Shown: positions 30,122 through 40,451, numbered from the stretch's first letter. The stretch: 64,000 nucleotides of DNA from an uncultured Burkholderiales bacterium (GCA_903896615.1 CAITYM010000130.1:1-64000), one strand, 5' to 3'. Translations and numbers: made by a program. Notes: generated from the letters alone by a model not told the origin.

Positions 30122-30859
30122 ATGAATAACGCAGATCAAGGCTATTTAGAGCGTCGCGGGCAAATAGAGCATTATTTTGACCGAACAGCTGCAAAAACTT
30201 GGGAGCGCCTAACGTCCACAGACCCTGTTGGGAGAATCAGGGCAACTGTACGTGCCGGTCGAGATGAGATGCGGGCCACTTTGATGTCTTGGCTTCCACA
30301 GGATATGACGGGCATGAGATTGTTAGACGCTGGTTGTGGTACTGGAGCTCTTGCACTTTGTGCGGTTGAAAGAGGCGCTCACGTTACCGCCATAGACTTG
30401 TCGGCCAATTTAATTCAAGTTGCTAAGAACAGGTACGCATCTCTTTCCCCTTTGGCACAAGGCACATCACCCTCCACCAACAGAGGTTGGGTTGAGTTTT
30501 CTAGTGGAGATATGCTTGATCCCCTACTTGGCGAATTTGATTATGTAGTGGGTATGGACTCGTTAATCCACTATGACGCGCCTGATCTGATCAACGGCAT
30601 CAAAATATTAAGCGAGCGCACCAAAAGAGCCATATTATTCACCTTCCCCCCCCGTAATCCTTTTTTAGCATTTGCGCATACTATGGGTCAGTTTTTCCCC
30701 CGTAGTGATCGCTCACCGACTCTCGCCCCTGTGTCTCAACAAAAGCTGAGAAATGCGTTACAAAAAACCATCGTTACTCAAGGTTGGGCGGAAGGTAAGA
30801 CCACACGAATTTCAAGAGGTTTTTACACCTCTCAAGCCTGGGAGTGGGTGCGCTCATGA
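30122..30859 (+). CDS. bchM: Mg-protoporphyrin IX O-methyltransferase
   Basis: This 245-aa SAM-dependent enzyme methylates Mg-protoporphyrin IX to the monomethyl ester, the substrate of AcsF. The SAM motif is RLLDAGCGTGALAL (about residues 65-78), with YFDRTAAKTWERL at the N-terminus as in BchM/ChlM. A strong ribosome binding site (ATAGGAGGAG) precedes the ATG. The stop overlaps the next start (ATGA). Confidence 0.96.
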   Translation: MNNADQGYLERRGQIEHYFDRTAAKTWERLTSTDPVGRIRATVRAGRDEMRATLMSWLPQDMTGMRLLDAGCGTGALALCAVERGAHVTAIDLSANLIQVAKNRYASLSPLAQGTSPSTNRGWVEFSSGDMLDPLLGEFDYVVGMDSLIHYDAPDLINGIKILSERTKRAILFTFPPRNPFLAFAHTMGQFFPRSDRSPTLAPVSQQKLRNALQKTIVTQGWAEGKTTRISRGFYTSQAWEWVRS

Positions 30860-32280
30860 TCAGTATTTCCTCAATGGCTAAAGCTAAGCTTAGCAATTTT
30901 GCACTTCGTTATGTGCCGTTTGCTGACGCAGCATCGGCAGAATTGCCATTGCCCAGGCTCTTGAGGTTATGCCTTTTCCAAACTGCCATTGGGATGACCA
31001 TGGCCCTCTTAGTTGGTACTTTAAACAGAGTCATGATTGTGGAACTTGGTGTTCCTGCGTGGTGGGTTGCGCTATCAGTTGCAATCCCATTAATTTTCGC
31101 GCCTCTGCGCGCGCTCATTGGCTATAGAAGCGATACGCATCCCTCAGCCCTTGGGCTTCGCAGACTCCCATATTTGTGGATTGGTAATATCTTTTTGTTT
31201 GGCGGCTTAGCAATCATGCCTTTCGCGTTGCTACTATTGAATGATTCAACAACGCAGAGCGTTTGGGTCGGTCGGATCGGCGCTTGCCTATCATTTTTGC
31301 TAGTGGGTGCAGGGATGCAAACTACACAAACAGCAGGCCTTGCACTAGCAACTGATATTGCACAACCACAGAAAAGACCGCGAGTTGTGGCGCTACTTCA
31401 CAGCGCCATGCTTGTAGGTCTTATCGTTGGCAGTGGGATACTGGGATGGTTACTTAGTGACTTTACACCCACCAAATTAGTGCAGCTGGTTCAGGGTAGC
31501 GCGGTACTGGTAGCTTTACTGAATTTAACAGCGCTTTGGAAACAAGAGGCCCGTCAACCTAAGAGAGGGCAACGCGAACCAGACGGGTTCTCAAAGAACT
31601 GGCGTCAGTTAATCACCATGCCTAACATGAAACGGTTCTTATGGACTGTTGGGATTGGATCGTGTGCTTTCAGTATGCAAGATATTATTTTAGAGCCCTA
31701 TGGGGGCGAAGTCTTACACCTGAACGTTAGTTTTACCAGCTCATTAACCGCGTTGTCAGGAACAGGCGCACTTTTGGCGTTCGCGCTATCAGCCAAACTA
31801 ATGGGCAAAGGACTGGACGCTTGCAGAGTCTCCGCGTTTGGCCTTTTAATGGGCCTTCCCGGATTTGCTTGTGTTCTCTTAGCTTCCCCTTTGGATTCAG
31901 CCTGGCTATTTAGAGCAGGCACTTCATTCATCGGCTTTGGCGGCGGAATGTTCTCTGTAGGAATGCTCATCATTGCGATGGAGATGCCAGAGAAAGGGAT
32001 GACAGGAATGGTGCTGGGTGCATGGGGTGCAGTTCAAGCAACAGCTTCAGGTTTGTCTATGGCTGTGGGGGGAATCCTAAAAGATAGCTTTGGCAGTTTT
32101 GCGGCCAGTGGCTACCTGGGAGAAGCTTTGATGGATAAGTCAAGTGGGTATGGGCTTGTATTTGCACTTGAGATGATTTTGCTTTTTGCAGCTCTGATTG
32201 CCATGTCACCACTTTCGAGAAAAAAAATAAACAAAACCTCTCAGCCTGCGCATTTTGGTTTGGCTGAGTTACCTAATTGA
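30856..32280 (+). CDS. lhaA: PucC-family protein LhaA, LH1 assembly
   Basis: The ORF track starts at GTG 30844, but ATG 30856 overlaps the bchM stop as ATGA and gives 474 aa. About 12 TM segments and the motifs FADAASAELPLPRLLRL, GTLNRVMIVELGVPAWWVAL, SMQDIILEPYGGEVLHLNV and GAWGAVQATASG place it in the PucC/LhaA family, closely related to the pucC product at 5.6 kb. Its position between bchM and puhA is the conserved lhaA locus; LhaA assists LH1 assembly around the reaction centre. Confidence 0.95.
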   Translation: MISISSMAKAKLSNFALRYVPFADAASAELPLPRLLRLCLFQTAIGMTMALLVGTLNRVMIVELGVPAWWVALSVAIPLIFAPLRALIGYRSDTHPSALGLRRLPYLWIGNIFLFGGLAIMPFALLLLNDSTTQSVWVGRIGACLSFLLVGAGMQTTQTAGLALATDIAQPQKRPRVVALLHSAMLVGLIVGSGILGWLLSDFTPTKLVQLVQGSAVLVALLNLTALWKQEARQPKRGQREPDGFSKNWRQLITMPNMKRFLWTVGIGSCAFSMQDIILEPYGGEVLHLNVSFTSSLTALSGTGALLAFALSAKLMGKGLDACRVSAFGLLMGLPGFACVLLASPLDSAWLFRAGTSFIGFGGGMFSVGMLIIAMEMPEKGMTGMVLGAWGAVQATASGLSMAVGGILKDSFGSFAASGYLGEALMDKSSGYGLVFALEMILLFAALIAMSPLSRKKINKTSQPAHFGLAELPN

Positions 32281-32317
32281 AACTGATATTCACATCGTTT
32301 TTTAAGGAGATATCACG

Positions 32318-33076
32318 ATGGAAACTGGAGCTATAACTCAAGGAGTGGACGTTGCACAAATTGTCCTCTACATGTTTTGGGCTTTTTTTGCTGGCGTAAT
32401 CTACTACCTCTTACGTGAAAACCACCGAGAGGGCTACCCCTTGGATAATGGCCAAGAGCGAGGACCAGTCCAAATTGGATGGCCAGTGCCCGATCCAAAG
32501 ACTTATAAGTTAGAGGACGGAAGAGTTATCACTATTCCCGATTTAAATCGTCCAGACGGAGATCACCACTTTGTGCCATCTCACGCGTGGCTTGGCGCTC
32601 CGCTTGAGCCAGTAGGAGACCCCCTTTTATCAGGGATGGGGCCTGGCGCATGGGCTGCTCGAGAGGACATTTGTGAAAAGGATCCACACGGTGAGTTGAA
32701 GATTGTCCCCCTCCGGGCAGCTCCAAAACATGGTGTAGCCGCACAAGATCACGATCCTAGGGGGTTGAGCGTTTACGGCGCAGATAGACTTGAGGCGGGT
32801 AAAGTTGTTGACTTATGGGTTGACAAAATGGAGATGATGTTTCGCTACATTGAGGTTGCATTACCCAGTGGTAAATCGGTCTTATTGCCCGTGCCCTTTG
32901 CAAGCATCTCAAACCGTAACATCCAAGTTGATTCGATTTTGTCGACACAATTTGAAAAAGTACCAGCCCTCAAAAATTCAGAGCAAATTACTCGTCTTGA
33001 AGAAGAGAGGATTTGCGCTTTCTACGGAGCCGGCACTCTTTATGCAACCCCTGAACGTCAGGAGCCGCTTGTATGA
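32318..33076 (+). CDS. puhA: Photosynthetic reaction centre H subunit
   Basis: This 252-aa protein has one N-terminal TM helix (about residues 12-35, VLYMFWAFFAGVIYYLL) followed by RENHREGYPLD and a cytoplasmic PRC-barrel domain with EVALPSGKSVLLPVPFASI. The H subunit caps the L/M core and steers proton delivery to QB. The stop overlaps the puhB start (ATGA). Confidence 0.97.
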   Translation: METGAITQGVDVAQIVLYMFWAFFAGVIYYLLRENHREGYPLDNGQERGPVQIGWPVPDPKTYKLEDGRVITIPDLNRPDGDHHFVPSHAWLGAPLEPVGDPLLSGMGPGAWAAREDICEKDPHGELKIVPLRAAPKHGVAAQDHDPRGLSVYGADRLEAGKVVDLWVDKMEMMFRYIEVALPSGKSVLLPVPFASISNRNIQVDSILSTQFEKVPALKNSEQITRLEEERICAFYGAGTLYATPERQEPLV

Positions 33077-33756
33077 GAGCTACCCACGAACACGAGTTCG
33101 AAGCGGAGCTTGGACTCCCCGAAAGATTACCTGCGGATGAGCAGATTTTGTGGCAAGGAGCTCCGCATTGGAAGAGCTTGGGAGTTCAAGTTTTTCACCT
33201 TCGAAGCTTAGGTATTTATTTTGCGTTGATGCTTTTGCTACAGGCAAGTTATTTAAGCGGCCAATCCGCAGAATGGAGCTTCAAACCCCTGATCATCTCA
33301 GGCTATATGGTTGCAATGACTCTTGGCTCGCTTTGCGCATGGGCTTGGTGGAGCGCAAAGACTACTCTATACACAATCACAAATAAACGGGTTGTTATGA
33401 GAATTGGGGTGGTCTATAGCCTCACTTTTAATTTACCACTCAAGAAAATTGTCAGCGCTCACGAGCTTCACCGTAGCCAAGGAACTTCAGACCTTAGCCT
33501 TACTTTGCAACGCGAGGACAGAATTGGCTGGCTCCATCTGTGGCCCCACTCAAGGCCATGGGTGATCAACCAGCCTGAGCCTACCCTACGCTGTATTGCG
33601 GATGGTGCTTCGTGCGCAGAAATCCTAAAGTCTGCCTGGCTTGAGAGCAATAAAGACATTGAAGTATCAGTTCCCAATAACAACAATAACAACGCTAGCA
33701 CACGACTGTCTGAGCCATCCAGCACAGCCGTTAACAGATTAATAGCTGCGACTTAA
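33073..33756 (+). CDS. puhB: Reaction centre assembly protein PuhB
   Basis: This 227-aa membrane protein matches PuhB: an N-terminal GLPERLPADEQILWQGAPHWKSL, TM helices around 45-65 and 75-95, then a PH-like domain starting TTLYTITNKRVVMRIGVVYSLTFNLPL. PuhB assists RC-LH1 assembly. The C-terminus has a short Asn-rich run (NNNNNN) coded by AAC/AAT repeats that may be strain-variable. Confidence 0.94.
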   Translation: MRATHEHEFEAELGLPERLPADEQILWQGAPHWKSLGVQVFHLRSLGIYFALMLLLQASYLSGQSAEWSFKPLIISGYMVAMTLGSLCAWAWWSAKTTLYTITNKRVVMRIGVVYSLTFNLPLKKIVSAHELHRSQGTSDLSLTLQREDRIGWLHLWPHSRPWVINQPEPTLRCIADGASCAEILKSAWLESNKDIEVSVPNNNNNNASTRLSEPSSTAVNRLIAAT

Positions 33757-33760
33757 CCTC

Positions 33761-34285
33761 ATGAATCAATTCTCTATTTCTAGCCAAAAAAGTTCAAGTG
33801 ATTGCCAAGGAGGCTTATCACCGATAACTAGTCGTCACTTTCGTGCGATGCTATTGGTAATGATATTGGCATTGGGTTATGCCACCTACGAGACGCAGTC
33901 CAGCGCTTCCCGAACGACAGATGATTTCCCCGCGTTGCAAAAAATGAACTTGATCATAAATGATGACTCAAACGGAGACATATTAATAACGGTGATCAAT
34001 TTGAAACCCAATTCTGAGTCAGGGGTTAACCATCAAGTTCTCAGATTCAGCGGCGAACAAGGCTTTTTAAGAGGAACACTTAGAGCCCTAGCTCGAGAAA
34101 GACACATGCGTAACTTAACATCAGACGCGCCCTTTGAGTTGGCACTGCATGAAGACGGAAGACTAACTATCACAGACACATTAACGAACAAAGGCATTGA
34201 TCTTCAAGCTTTTGGGCCTGACAACGTTGCTGTATTTGCAAAGATTTTGGCCAAGTCCGCCATAGGCCCTAATTTCAATCAATAA
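33761..34285 (+). CDS. puhC: Photosynthetic complex assembly protein PuhC
   Basis: This 174-aa protein has a cytoplasmic N-terminus of about 30 residues, one TM helix (about 30-47) and a periplasmic domain ending in FELALHEDGRLTITDTLTNKGIDLQAFGPDNVAVFAKIL, the PuhC signature. PuhC influences RC-LH1 organisation. It lies 4 bases after puhB and 20 bases before acsF. Confidence 0.92.
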   Translation: MNQFSISSQKSSSDCQGGLSPITSRHFRAMLLVMILALGYATYETQSSASRTTDDFPALQKMNLIINDDSNGDILITVINLKPNSESGVNHQVLRFSGEQGFLRGTLRALARERHMRNLTSDAPFELALHEDGRLTITDTLTNKGIDLQAFGPDNVAVFAKILAKSAIGPNFNQ

Positions 34286-34305
34286 AGACATCTAAAGGAT
34301 ATTAA

Positions 34306-35421
34306 ATGAACGCTCAAACCGCCTTCATGGACACAGACTTTACACAACTCCTCGTCAACAGTGTTGAAACCGGCGAAGACGCAAAGAAAAAGGCGCTGAC
34401 AAATACCGTCCTCGCCCCCCGCTTTTATACAACTGACTTTGAAGCGATGGATAACATCGACGTAAGCTCAGTTCGGGAAGAGTGGGATTTAATGATGAAA
34501 GAATATGAGGGGGATAATAACCATGACCACTTTCAGCGAGACGCAGCCTTTGCCCAAGAGGTAAATACACTGATGGCTAAACTCGATGAGAATTTAAAAC
34601 AAGAGTTTTATGATTTTCTGATCGGCTCACTCACCTCTGAATTCTCGGGCTGCATTTTATATAACGAGGTCAGAAAAAATATCGATAACCCAGATATCAA
34701 AAAGCTAATGACTTTTATGGCCAGAGACGAATCTCGGCACGCTGGTTTTTTGAATCAATCGCTTAAGGATTTCAATTTTGGTATCGATTTAGGTGAGTTA
34801 AAGAGAACAAAGAAATATACATTTTTTAGACCAAAGTTTATTTTCTATGCAACTTATTTGTCTGAGAAAATTGGATATGCCCGTTACATCACCATTTTTA
34901 GACAGTTAGAGAAAAATCCAGACAAGAGATTTCATCCAATTTTTCGCTGGTTTGAGAGATGGTGTAATGACGAATACCGCCACGGCGAGTCATTTGCTCT
35001 TATCATGCGCGCTGATCCAAAGCTTCTATCAGGAATTAACTTATGGTGGATTAGGTTCTTTCTATTAGCAGTCTATGCAACCATGTACGTCAGAGATCAC
35101 ACCAGGCCTGCACTTCACGACGCAATGGGTCTCAACGCAACCGAGTACGACTTTGCAGTTTTTAGGATTACGACTGAGATAACCAAGCAAGTTTTCCCGA
35201 TTTTGCTTGATACAGACCATCCAAAATTCAAAGAGGGCTTGGACAAATTAACGGCACTCTCGCTTGCGATGGAGACAGCTAAAACGAAAACAGGTTTAGT
35301 CAACACTGTAAAAAAAGGTTGGTTTGCATTACAGGCTCTTGCGACATTTAGCAGACTCTACTTTTTGCCAGTCATTAAATCCGAACTTCCCCAACAAGTT
35401 CGAATGGTACCTACTTGGTAA
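34306..35421 (+). CDS. acsF: Aerobic Mg-protoporphyrin IX monomethyl ester cyclase
   Basis: This 371-aa di-iron oxidase forms ring E of (bacterio)chlorophyll using O2. The iron-binding motifs are visible: a Glu in [15 protein letters not shown] with DESRH (141-145), and [10 protein letters not shown] (222-231). The start has GGAT upstream. It lies in the usual place between puhC and puhE. No oxygen-independent bchE was seen in the window, so ring closure here appears to need oxygen. Confidence 0.97.
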   Translation: MNAQTAFMDTDFTQLLVNSVETGEDAKKKALTNTVLAPRFYTTDFEAMDNIDVSSVREEWDLMMKEYEGDNNHDHFQRDAAFAQEVNTLMAKLDENLKQEFYDFLIGSLTSEFSGCILYNEVRKNIDNPDIKKLMTFMARDESRHAGFLNQSLKDFNFGIDLGELKRTKKYTFFRPKFIFYATYLSEKIGYARYITIFRQLEKNPDKRFHPIFRWFERWCNDEYRHGESFALIMRADPKLLSGINLWWIRFFLLAVYATMYVRDHTRPALHDAMGLNATEYDFAVFRITTEITKQVFPILLDTDHPKFKEGLDKLTALSLAMETAKTKTGLVNTVKKGWFALQALATFSRLYFLPVIKSELPQQVRMVPTW

Positions 35422-35453
35422 ATCAATCAAAAGTTTGAGCTCTATTTCCTAAA

Positions 35454-36326
35454 ATGCAAGACTTCTCTAGCCTCATTATTGAACCATCCTTAATAGCCTT
35501 GATATCTTGGTGGTTTGGCACTGGGATCATCTTATTTTTAGTTCGACTTCCAAAAGAGTGGTTCTCTTCGGCACGGGGATTTTGGAGTTTGATGAGCATT
35601 CCTGCACTATTTTTTTGTTTTCAATCTATGCAGGAAAACTCAAATTCAAATGCCTACCTTGGCTTTATAAGCACCATAGTGCTTTGGGGTTGGCATGAGT
35701 TGGCATTCCTGACTGGTTGGATTAGTGGTTCCAGGAAAATTCCACTCCAGCCCGATCTCAATTTTTGGCGTCGTTTTAAACAGTCCGTTGAAGTGATTTG
35801 GCACCATGAGTTGGCTTTATTTATAAACCTATTGATCTTAATAGGTATGCAAATAGGACGTCCCAACCACACGGCAGTATGTACTTTTGGACTGCTTTGG
35901 CTCATGCGGCTTAGCTCAAAATTGAACCTCTTTTTCGGAGTCCCCCAGGTCGGTGAACAATACCTTCCAAGCCAGTTGGCTTACATGGGAAGTTACTTTC
36001 GTAAAAGAGCAGTTAGTGCATTCTTTTACTTCTCTATGAGTTTGTCAGTCATCGTATGGCTGGCTCTTGTATGGCAAGCTCACGCTGGCCAAGTCACCAT
36101 CACATGTCACTGGGTTTTACTTGCAAGCTTATTGGGACTAGCAATCATTGAGCATATTTTGATGATGGTCCCATTGTCTTTGGAAAGAGTTTGGGGTTGG
36201 GCACTTAAAAATGGGCCGAACCCAACGAACAGTAGCACAAACGTGCGTCTTGTTTTTGATGAACCCATCACTACAACTATCCCAACTCCAAGTTTGGTGA
36301 GTAGTACGGTAATTGATTCAAAATAA
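35454..36326 (+). CDS. puhE: PuhE (DUF3623) putative photosynthetic complex assembly protein
   Basis: This 290-aa membrane protein with about seven TM helices matches the DUF3623/PuhE family: WWFGTGIILFLVRLP near the start, LVLWGWHELAFLTGW-like WHELAFLTGWISG, and KLNLFFGVPQVGEQYLP. It conventionally follows acsF in PGCs. PuhE modulates bacteriochlorophyll production in Rhodobacter capsulatus. Its end overlaps the possible TTG start of crtI. Confidence 0.92.
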   Translation: MQDFSSLIIEPSLIALISWWFGTGIILFLVRLPKEWFSSARGFWSLMSIPALFFCFQSMQENSNSNAYLGFISTIVLWGWHELAFLTGWISGSRKIPLQPDLNFWRRFKQSVEVIWHHELALFINLLILIGMQIGRPNHTAVCTFGLLWLMRLSSKLNLFFGVPQVGEQYLPSQLAYMGSYFRKRAVSAFFYFSMSLSVIVWLALVWQAHAGQVTITCHWVLLASLLGLAIIEHILMMVPLSLERVWGWALKNGPNPTNSSTNVRLVFDEPITTTIPTPSLVSSTVIDSK

Positions 36327-36342
36327 AAATTATTACTACACT

Positions 36343-37944
36343 ATGCTCACCCCTGACATTATTGATAAAACCCCCTCCACTCATCTAGAGTCATTGCAAA
36401 ACCTTCCAAATAGTTTTACAACCCCAGATGGGACTAAAGATAAAAGACCAAAGGCTTTGGTCATAGGAGCGGGCTTTGGAGGACTTGCAAGTGCAATTCG
36501 TTTAAGCGTTAGAGGCTATAACGTAGAGGTTATTGAAAAACTAGATGCTCCTGGTGGTAGAGCATATATGCACCATCAAGATGGGTACTCTTTTGATGCA
36601 GGGCCAACCATCATTACAGCGCCTTTTCTCTTAGAGGAACTATGGACGTTATGCGGTAAGAAAATGTCTGACGACGTTATCCTTAAGGAGATGTCCCCGT
36701 TTTATAGGATTAGGTTCTATAACGGACAAACATTTGACTACTGCGGAGATACGCAAGCCATGTGTAAGGAGATTGCAAAATTCGATGCCAATGACATCCC
36801 GGGTTATTACAAACTCATGGCAGCAGCGGACAAATGCAAGCACCTAGGTTTTGAGCAAATGGGTGATGTTGCGTTTGATGGGTACAAAGATCTTTTAAAA
36901 GCTTTGCCCTCTTTTGCAAAAATGAAAGCTTGGAATAGCCTTTATAGCTTGGTTGCATCTCATATCAAGCACCCTCTACTGCGCGTTGCTTTTAGCTTTC
37001 ATCCCCTGCTAATTGGAGGTAACCCTTTCAGTGTCACCTGCGCTTACTCACTGATACATTCGCTTGAGAAAACTTGGGGCGTGCACTCTGCGATGGGAGG
37101 AACAGGGGCAATTGTCAAAGGTCTAGCAGGACTTTTGCATGGACTTGGCGTGAAAATTAGGTACAACTCTGCGGTTAAACAAATTCGAATTGAAAACGGT
37201 AATGCTTGCGGTGTTGAGCTTAAAGCAATCAGTGAAAAGGAGCCGGGCGAGAGGCTCAACTCTGATATCGTCGTCTGCAATACCGATTCAGCATGGACAT
37301 ACAAATATCTCATTGCACCAGAGCACCGTAAACACTGGAAAGATTCACGTATTGACAAAGGTCAGTATTCAATGGGACTTTTTGTTTGGTATTTTGGAAC
37401 CAACAAAATGTACCCTGATGTGCCACATCACATGATGCTCTTAACCAAGCGGTACAAAGAGTTGTTAAATGATATCTTCAAAAAACATCACTTAGCAGAT
37501 GACTTTAGCCTCTACCTACACCGACCAACAGCAACAGACCCCTCACTTGCCCCTGCTGGCTGCGATACATTTTATGCACTAGCTCCGGTCCCCAACTTGG
37601 ACAGCCATACCAATTGGCCTGAAAAAAGCGAACAATTCCGCCGCTCTATTCAAGAGCACCTTGAGTCCACCGTATTAAAGGACTTAGGTAAACACATTGT
37701 TACGTCAAAAGTGACCACACCACTGGATTTCCAGAACCGCCTTTGCTCCTACAAGGGAGCAGGTTTTGGTCTTGAGCCCTTACTCACACAAAGCGCAGTA
37801 TTTCGTCCACACAACAGGAGTGAGGACATTGCAGGTCTGTTCATGGTAGGTGCAAGTACGCATCCAGGTGCAGGCGTCCCAGGCGTTCTAATGTCAGCTA
37901 AAGCCTTAGAGAAGGTCATTCCTCATGCTTCAACCCTACGATAA
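36343..37944 (+). CDS. crtI: Phytoene desaturase
   Basis: The ORF track uses a TTG at 36313; ATG 36343 is more likely and gives 533 aa. The FAD-binding N-terminus is KALVIGAGFGGLASAIRLSVRGYNVEVIEK, the pattern GGRAYMHHQDGYSFDAGPTIIT is diagnostic of CrtI, and the C-terminal GLFMVGASTHPGAGVPGVLMSAKALE is the carotenoid desaturase signature. It converts phytoene to neurosporene or lycopene (three or four steps; not deducible here). The stop lies 19 bases inside crtB. Confidence 0.96.
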   Translation: MLTPDIIDKTPSTHLESLQNLPNSFTTPDGTKDKRPKALVIGAGFGGLASAIRLSVRGYNVEVIEKLDAPGGRAYMHHQDGYSFDAGPTIITAPFLLEELWTLCGKKMSDDVILKEMSPFYRIRFYNGQTFDYCGDTQAMCKEIAKFDANDIPGYYKLMAAADKCKHLGFEQMGDVAFDGYKDLLKALPSFAKMKAWNSLYSLVASHIKHPLLRVAFSFHPLLIGGNPFSVTCAYSLIHSLEKTWGVHSAMGGTGAIVKGLAGLLHGLGVKIRYNSAVKQIRIENGNACGVELKAISEKEPGERLNSDIVVCNTDSAWTYKYLIAPEHRKHWKDSRIDKGQYSMGLFVWYFGTNKMYPDVPHHMMLLTKRYKELLNDIFKKHHLADDFSLYLHRPTATDPSLAPAGCDTFYALAPVPNLDSHTNWPEKSEQFRRSIQEHLESTVLKDLGKHIVTSKVTTPLDFQNRLCSYKGAGFGLEPLLTQSAVFRPHNRSEDIAGLFMVGASTHPGAGVPGVLMSAKALEKVIPHASTLR

Positions 37945-39052
37945 AAATAAAGTAAATTTACGTGACTTTGATGAGTGTGTTGCACTCATGAGAGGCGGAT
38001 CAAAAACTTTTTTTGCCGCTAGTCGACTTCTGCCCAAACGTGTCCGCCAGGCCTCTGTTGCGCTTTATGCTTTTTGCCGTGTTGCAGACGACTTGGTTGA
38101 TAACTCACAGTGTGCCTCTAAAAGCCTTGAAGAGCTTAGCCAACGACTTGATTTAATTTATGCACAACAGCCAATGGACTTCATTGAAGACCACGCACTT
38201 TCACATGTCGTTCACCAGTTCAAATTACCCAGGTCTCTATTAGACGCATTGATGGACGGATTTAAGTGGGATACGCAGGGCAGGCTTTATCCGAATATTG
38301 AAGCAGTACATGACTACGGCGCTCGCGTTGCTGGCAGCGTGGGCGCGATGATGAGTTGGATTATGGGGGCTAGAAACTCAAGCACGCTTGCTCGTGCCTG
38401 CGAACTAGGTGTTGCCATGCAACTGACCAACATAGCGCGAGATGTTGGCGAGGATGCAAGAAATGGCCGACTGTATCTACCACTAGATTGGCTTCAAGCT
38501 GAGGGCATCGATCATGAGGAGTGGTTAAAAAATCCTATTTTTAATGAAGGTATACAAAATGTAGTGTCTAAATTACTCAGCGAGGCTGATCGTCTCTATA
38601 AAAAATCTAGCGTTGGAGTTGCTGACTTAGCGCCCGAATTCAGGGCTGCGATTTTTGCAGCTCGTTTAATCTACGCAGAAATTGGACAATACCTTAGAGC
38701 CGATCACTGCGATTCAATTACCAAACGAAGCGTTGTACCCTTCAGCAGAAAACTGTGGTTATTGATTCAAGCAAAAATTCAAGCGCCGTGGATTACCATA
38801 CCCAAATCACCACCAGCTGCGTTAGGTGCAATTGCCTACTTGGTTGATGCCTGTGAAGCACACTGCGCAATTTATAACCTACGGCACGAGGGTTTTCCCA
38901 ATCGTGGTTTTCCTCAACGCGTTGAATGGGTTTTAGAATTAATTGAACGCCGCCTGGAAGAACAAGAGCAACAGATTAGTAGATCTTTAGGGCAACAAAG
39001 TGGTGGATCATTTGAAAATTTTGGCCGTACTAGCAATACCGCAAACTCTTAA
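37925..39052 (+). CDS. crtB: Phytoene synthase
   Basis: This 375-aa prenyl-condensing enzyme joins two GGPP into phytoene. The Asp-rich motif is FCRVADDLVDNS (about residues 55-66), and the second is NIARDVGEDARNGRLYLP. It overlaps crtI by 20 bases. It closes the bchF-to-crtB plus-strand operon and converges on the NADH dehydrogenase gene. The C-terminus is Gln/Gly-rich and not conserved. Confidence 0.96.
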   Translation: MLQPYDKNKVNLRDFDECVALMRGGSKTFFAASRLLPKRVRQASVALYAFCRVADDLVDNSQCASKSLEELSQRLDLIYAQQPMDFIEDHALSHVVHQFKLPRSLLDALMDGFKWDTQGRLYPNIEAVHDYGARVAGSVGAMMSWIMGARNSSTLARACELGVAMQLTNIARDVGEDARNGRLYLPLDWLQAEGIDHEEWLKNPIFNEGIQNVVSKLLSEADRLYKKSSVGVADLAPEFRAAIFAARLIYAEIGQYLRADHCDSITKRSVVPFSRKLWLLIQAKIQAPWITIPKSPPAALGAIAYLVDACEAHCAIYNLRHEGFPNRGFPQRVEWVLELIERRLEEQEQQISRSLGQQSGGSFENFGRTSNTANS

Positions 39053-39113
39053 TTCACTAGCGATCCTTAAATCTAAGAAGTTAATAATTCGTCCTATAGA
39101 TTGAGAAAAAATC

Positions 39114-40451
39114 TCAGTGCAACTTTACATGTGGCTCAGTTCTTTTGGTGATTAGCCTTGCCAAGGTATCTAAGAAGACTTTAAAGAATCCGTGCAAAGC
39201 GAATTCATGCATTTTGTATAAGGACAAGTACATTATTTTTGCAAAATAGCCTTGTATCATCATGTTCTCGCCAATGAGTCCTCCCATCATACTTCCAACA
39301 GTACTGAACTCTCCCAGTGATACAAGGGAGCCAAAATCTCTGTAATAATAAGGCTTCAAAGTTTTACCAGCCATACGCAGTCTTATCTGCTTGACCATAT
39401 GCGAGGCCTGCTGATGTGCAGCCTGAGCTCTTGGGGGCACAAATTTATCTTGGTGTTTGTTTGCATTAAGCCAAGGGCAAGCAGCACAATCGCCTATTGC
39501 AAAAATACTCTCGTCCACGTTGGTTTGAAGAGTTGGCAAAACAATCAATTGATTGATGTGGTTAGTCTCGAGTCCATCTAAATTTTTCAGAAAATCAGCC
39601 GCCTTCACTCCAGCGGCCCAAACAACCAACTCAGAACTTAAAGTGCGACCGTCTTTTAGTTTTACACCGTTTGGGGAGACCTCACTCACTAAAGAGTTGG
39701 TTAAAACAGATACCCCAAGATTGTTCAGTAAAGTCTGTGTTGCACTGGAGAGTTGTTCGCTTAGAGCAGGCAAAATTCTGGGCGCGGCTTCAATGACCGT
39801 TACTTTTATATCTTTTTGAGGATCAATTCTGTCTAAGCCGTAAGAGACAACTTCACGAGTCGTCCTGCTAAGTTCAGCGGCAAGCTCAACCCCTGTTGCA
39901 CCAGCACCAATGATTGCTACATGCAATTGACTCTCATGTATAGACTCTGGCTGGTAATGAGCCTTGATACATGCGTTGACCATTTTGGCGTGAAAATTCT
40001 TTGCATCGCTTTGGTTTTCAAGTCTCAGCGCATATTCTTTAACGCCTGGGGTTCCAAAGTCATTACTCAGACTGCCCACACAAATCACCAATGTATCGTA
40101 GCTTACACACTGGGAAGGGGTCACCGCTACTCCGGATTCATCTAAGTAAGGTGATAAATGGACCTCTTTTTTAGAACGGTCAATAAAATTCATCTCTCCA
40201 ATACGAAAAGTAAAATTATGCCAATGCCCCTGTGCAATATAGTTCACCTCGTGATCGCCAAAATCCATACTTCCAGCTGCGATCTCGTGTAATTTGGGTT
40301 TCCAAATATGAGTTCTATTTTTATCAACCAAAGTGATATGAGCTTTTTTAGATTTCCCTAAAGTATCTCCAAGCTTGGTTGCCAACTCCAAGCCTCCAGC
40401 ACCGCCACCAACAATTACGACTTTATGTAACTCATTCATAGGGAGCACCAT
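39114..40451 (-). CDS. ndh: Type II NADH dehydrogenase (NDH-2-like)
   Basis: This 445-aa flavoprotein has two dinucleotide-binding motifs, VIVGGGAGGLELATKLG (about 11-27) and AIIGAGATGVELAAELS (about 180), plus FAIGDCAACP. The C-terminal segment with hydrophobic and amphipathic stretches fits membrane association. NDH-2 passes electrons from NADH to quinone without pumping protons, which would help set the quinone-pool redox state for cyclic photosynthetic electron flow. It is placed between the crtB and crtC ends. ATG 40439 (MNELHK) is an alternative start. Confidence 0.88.
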   Translation of the reverse strand: MVLPMNELHKVVIVGGGAGGLELATKLGDTLGKSKKAHITLVDKNRTHIWKPKLHEIAAGSMDFGDHEVNYIAQGHWHNFTFRIGEMNFIDRSKKEVHLSPYLDESGVAVTPSQCVSYDTLVICVGSLSNDFGTPGVKEYALRLENQSDAKNFHAKMVNACIKAHYQPESIHESQLHVAIIGAGATGVELAAELSRTTREVVSYGLDRIDPQKDIKVTVIEAAPRILPALSEQLSSATQTLLNNLGVSVLTNSLVSEVSPNGVKLKDGRTLSSELVVWAAGVKAADFLKNLDGLETNHINQLIVLPTLQTNVDESIFAIGDCAACPWLNANKHQDKFVPPRAQAAHQQASHMVKQIRLRMAGKTLKPYYYRDFGSLVSLGEFSTVGSMMGGLIGENMMIQGYFAKIMYLSLYKMHEFALHGFFKVFLDTLARLITKRTEPHVKLH

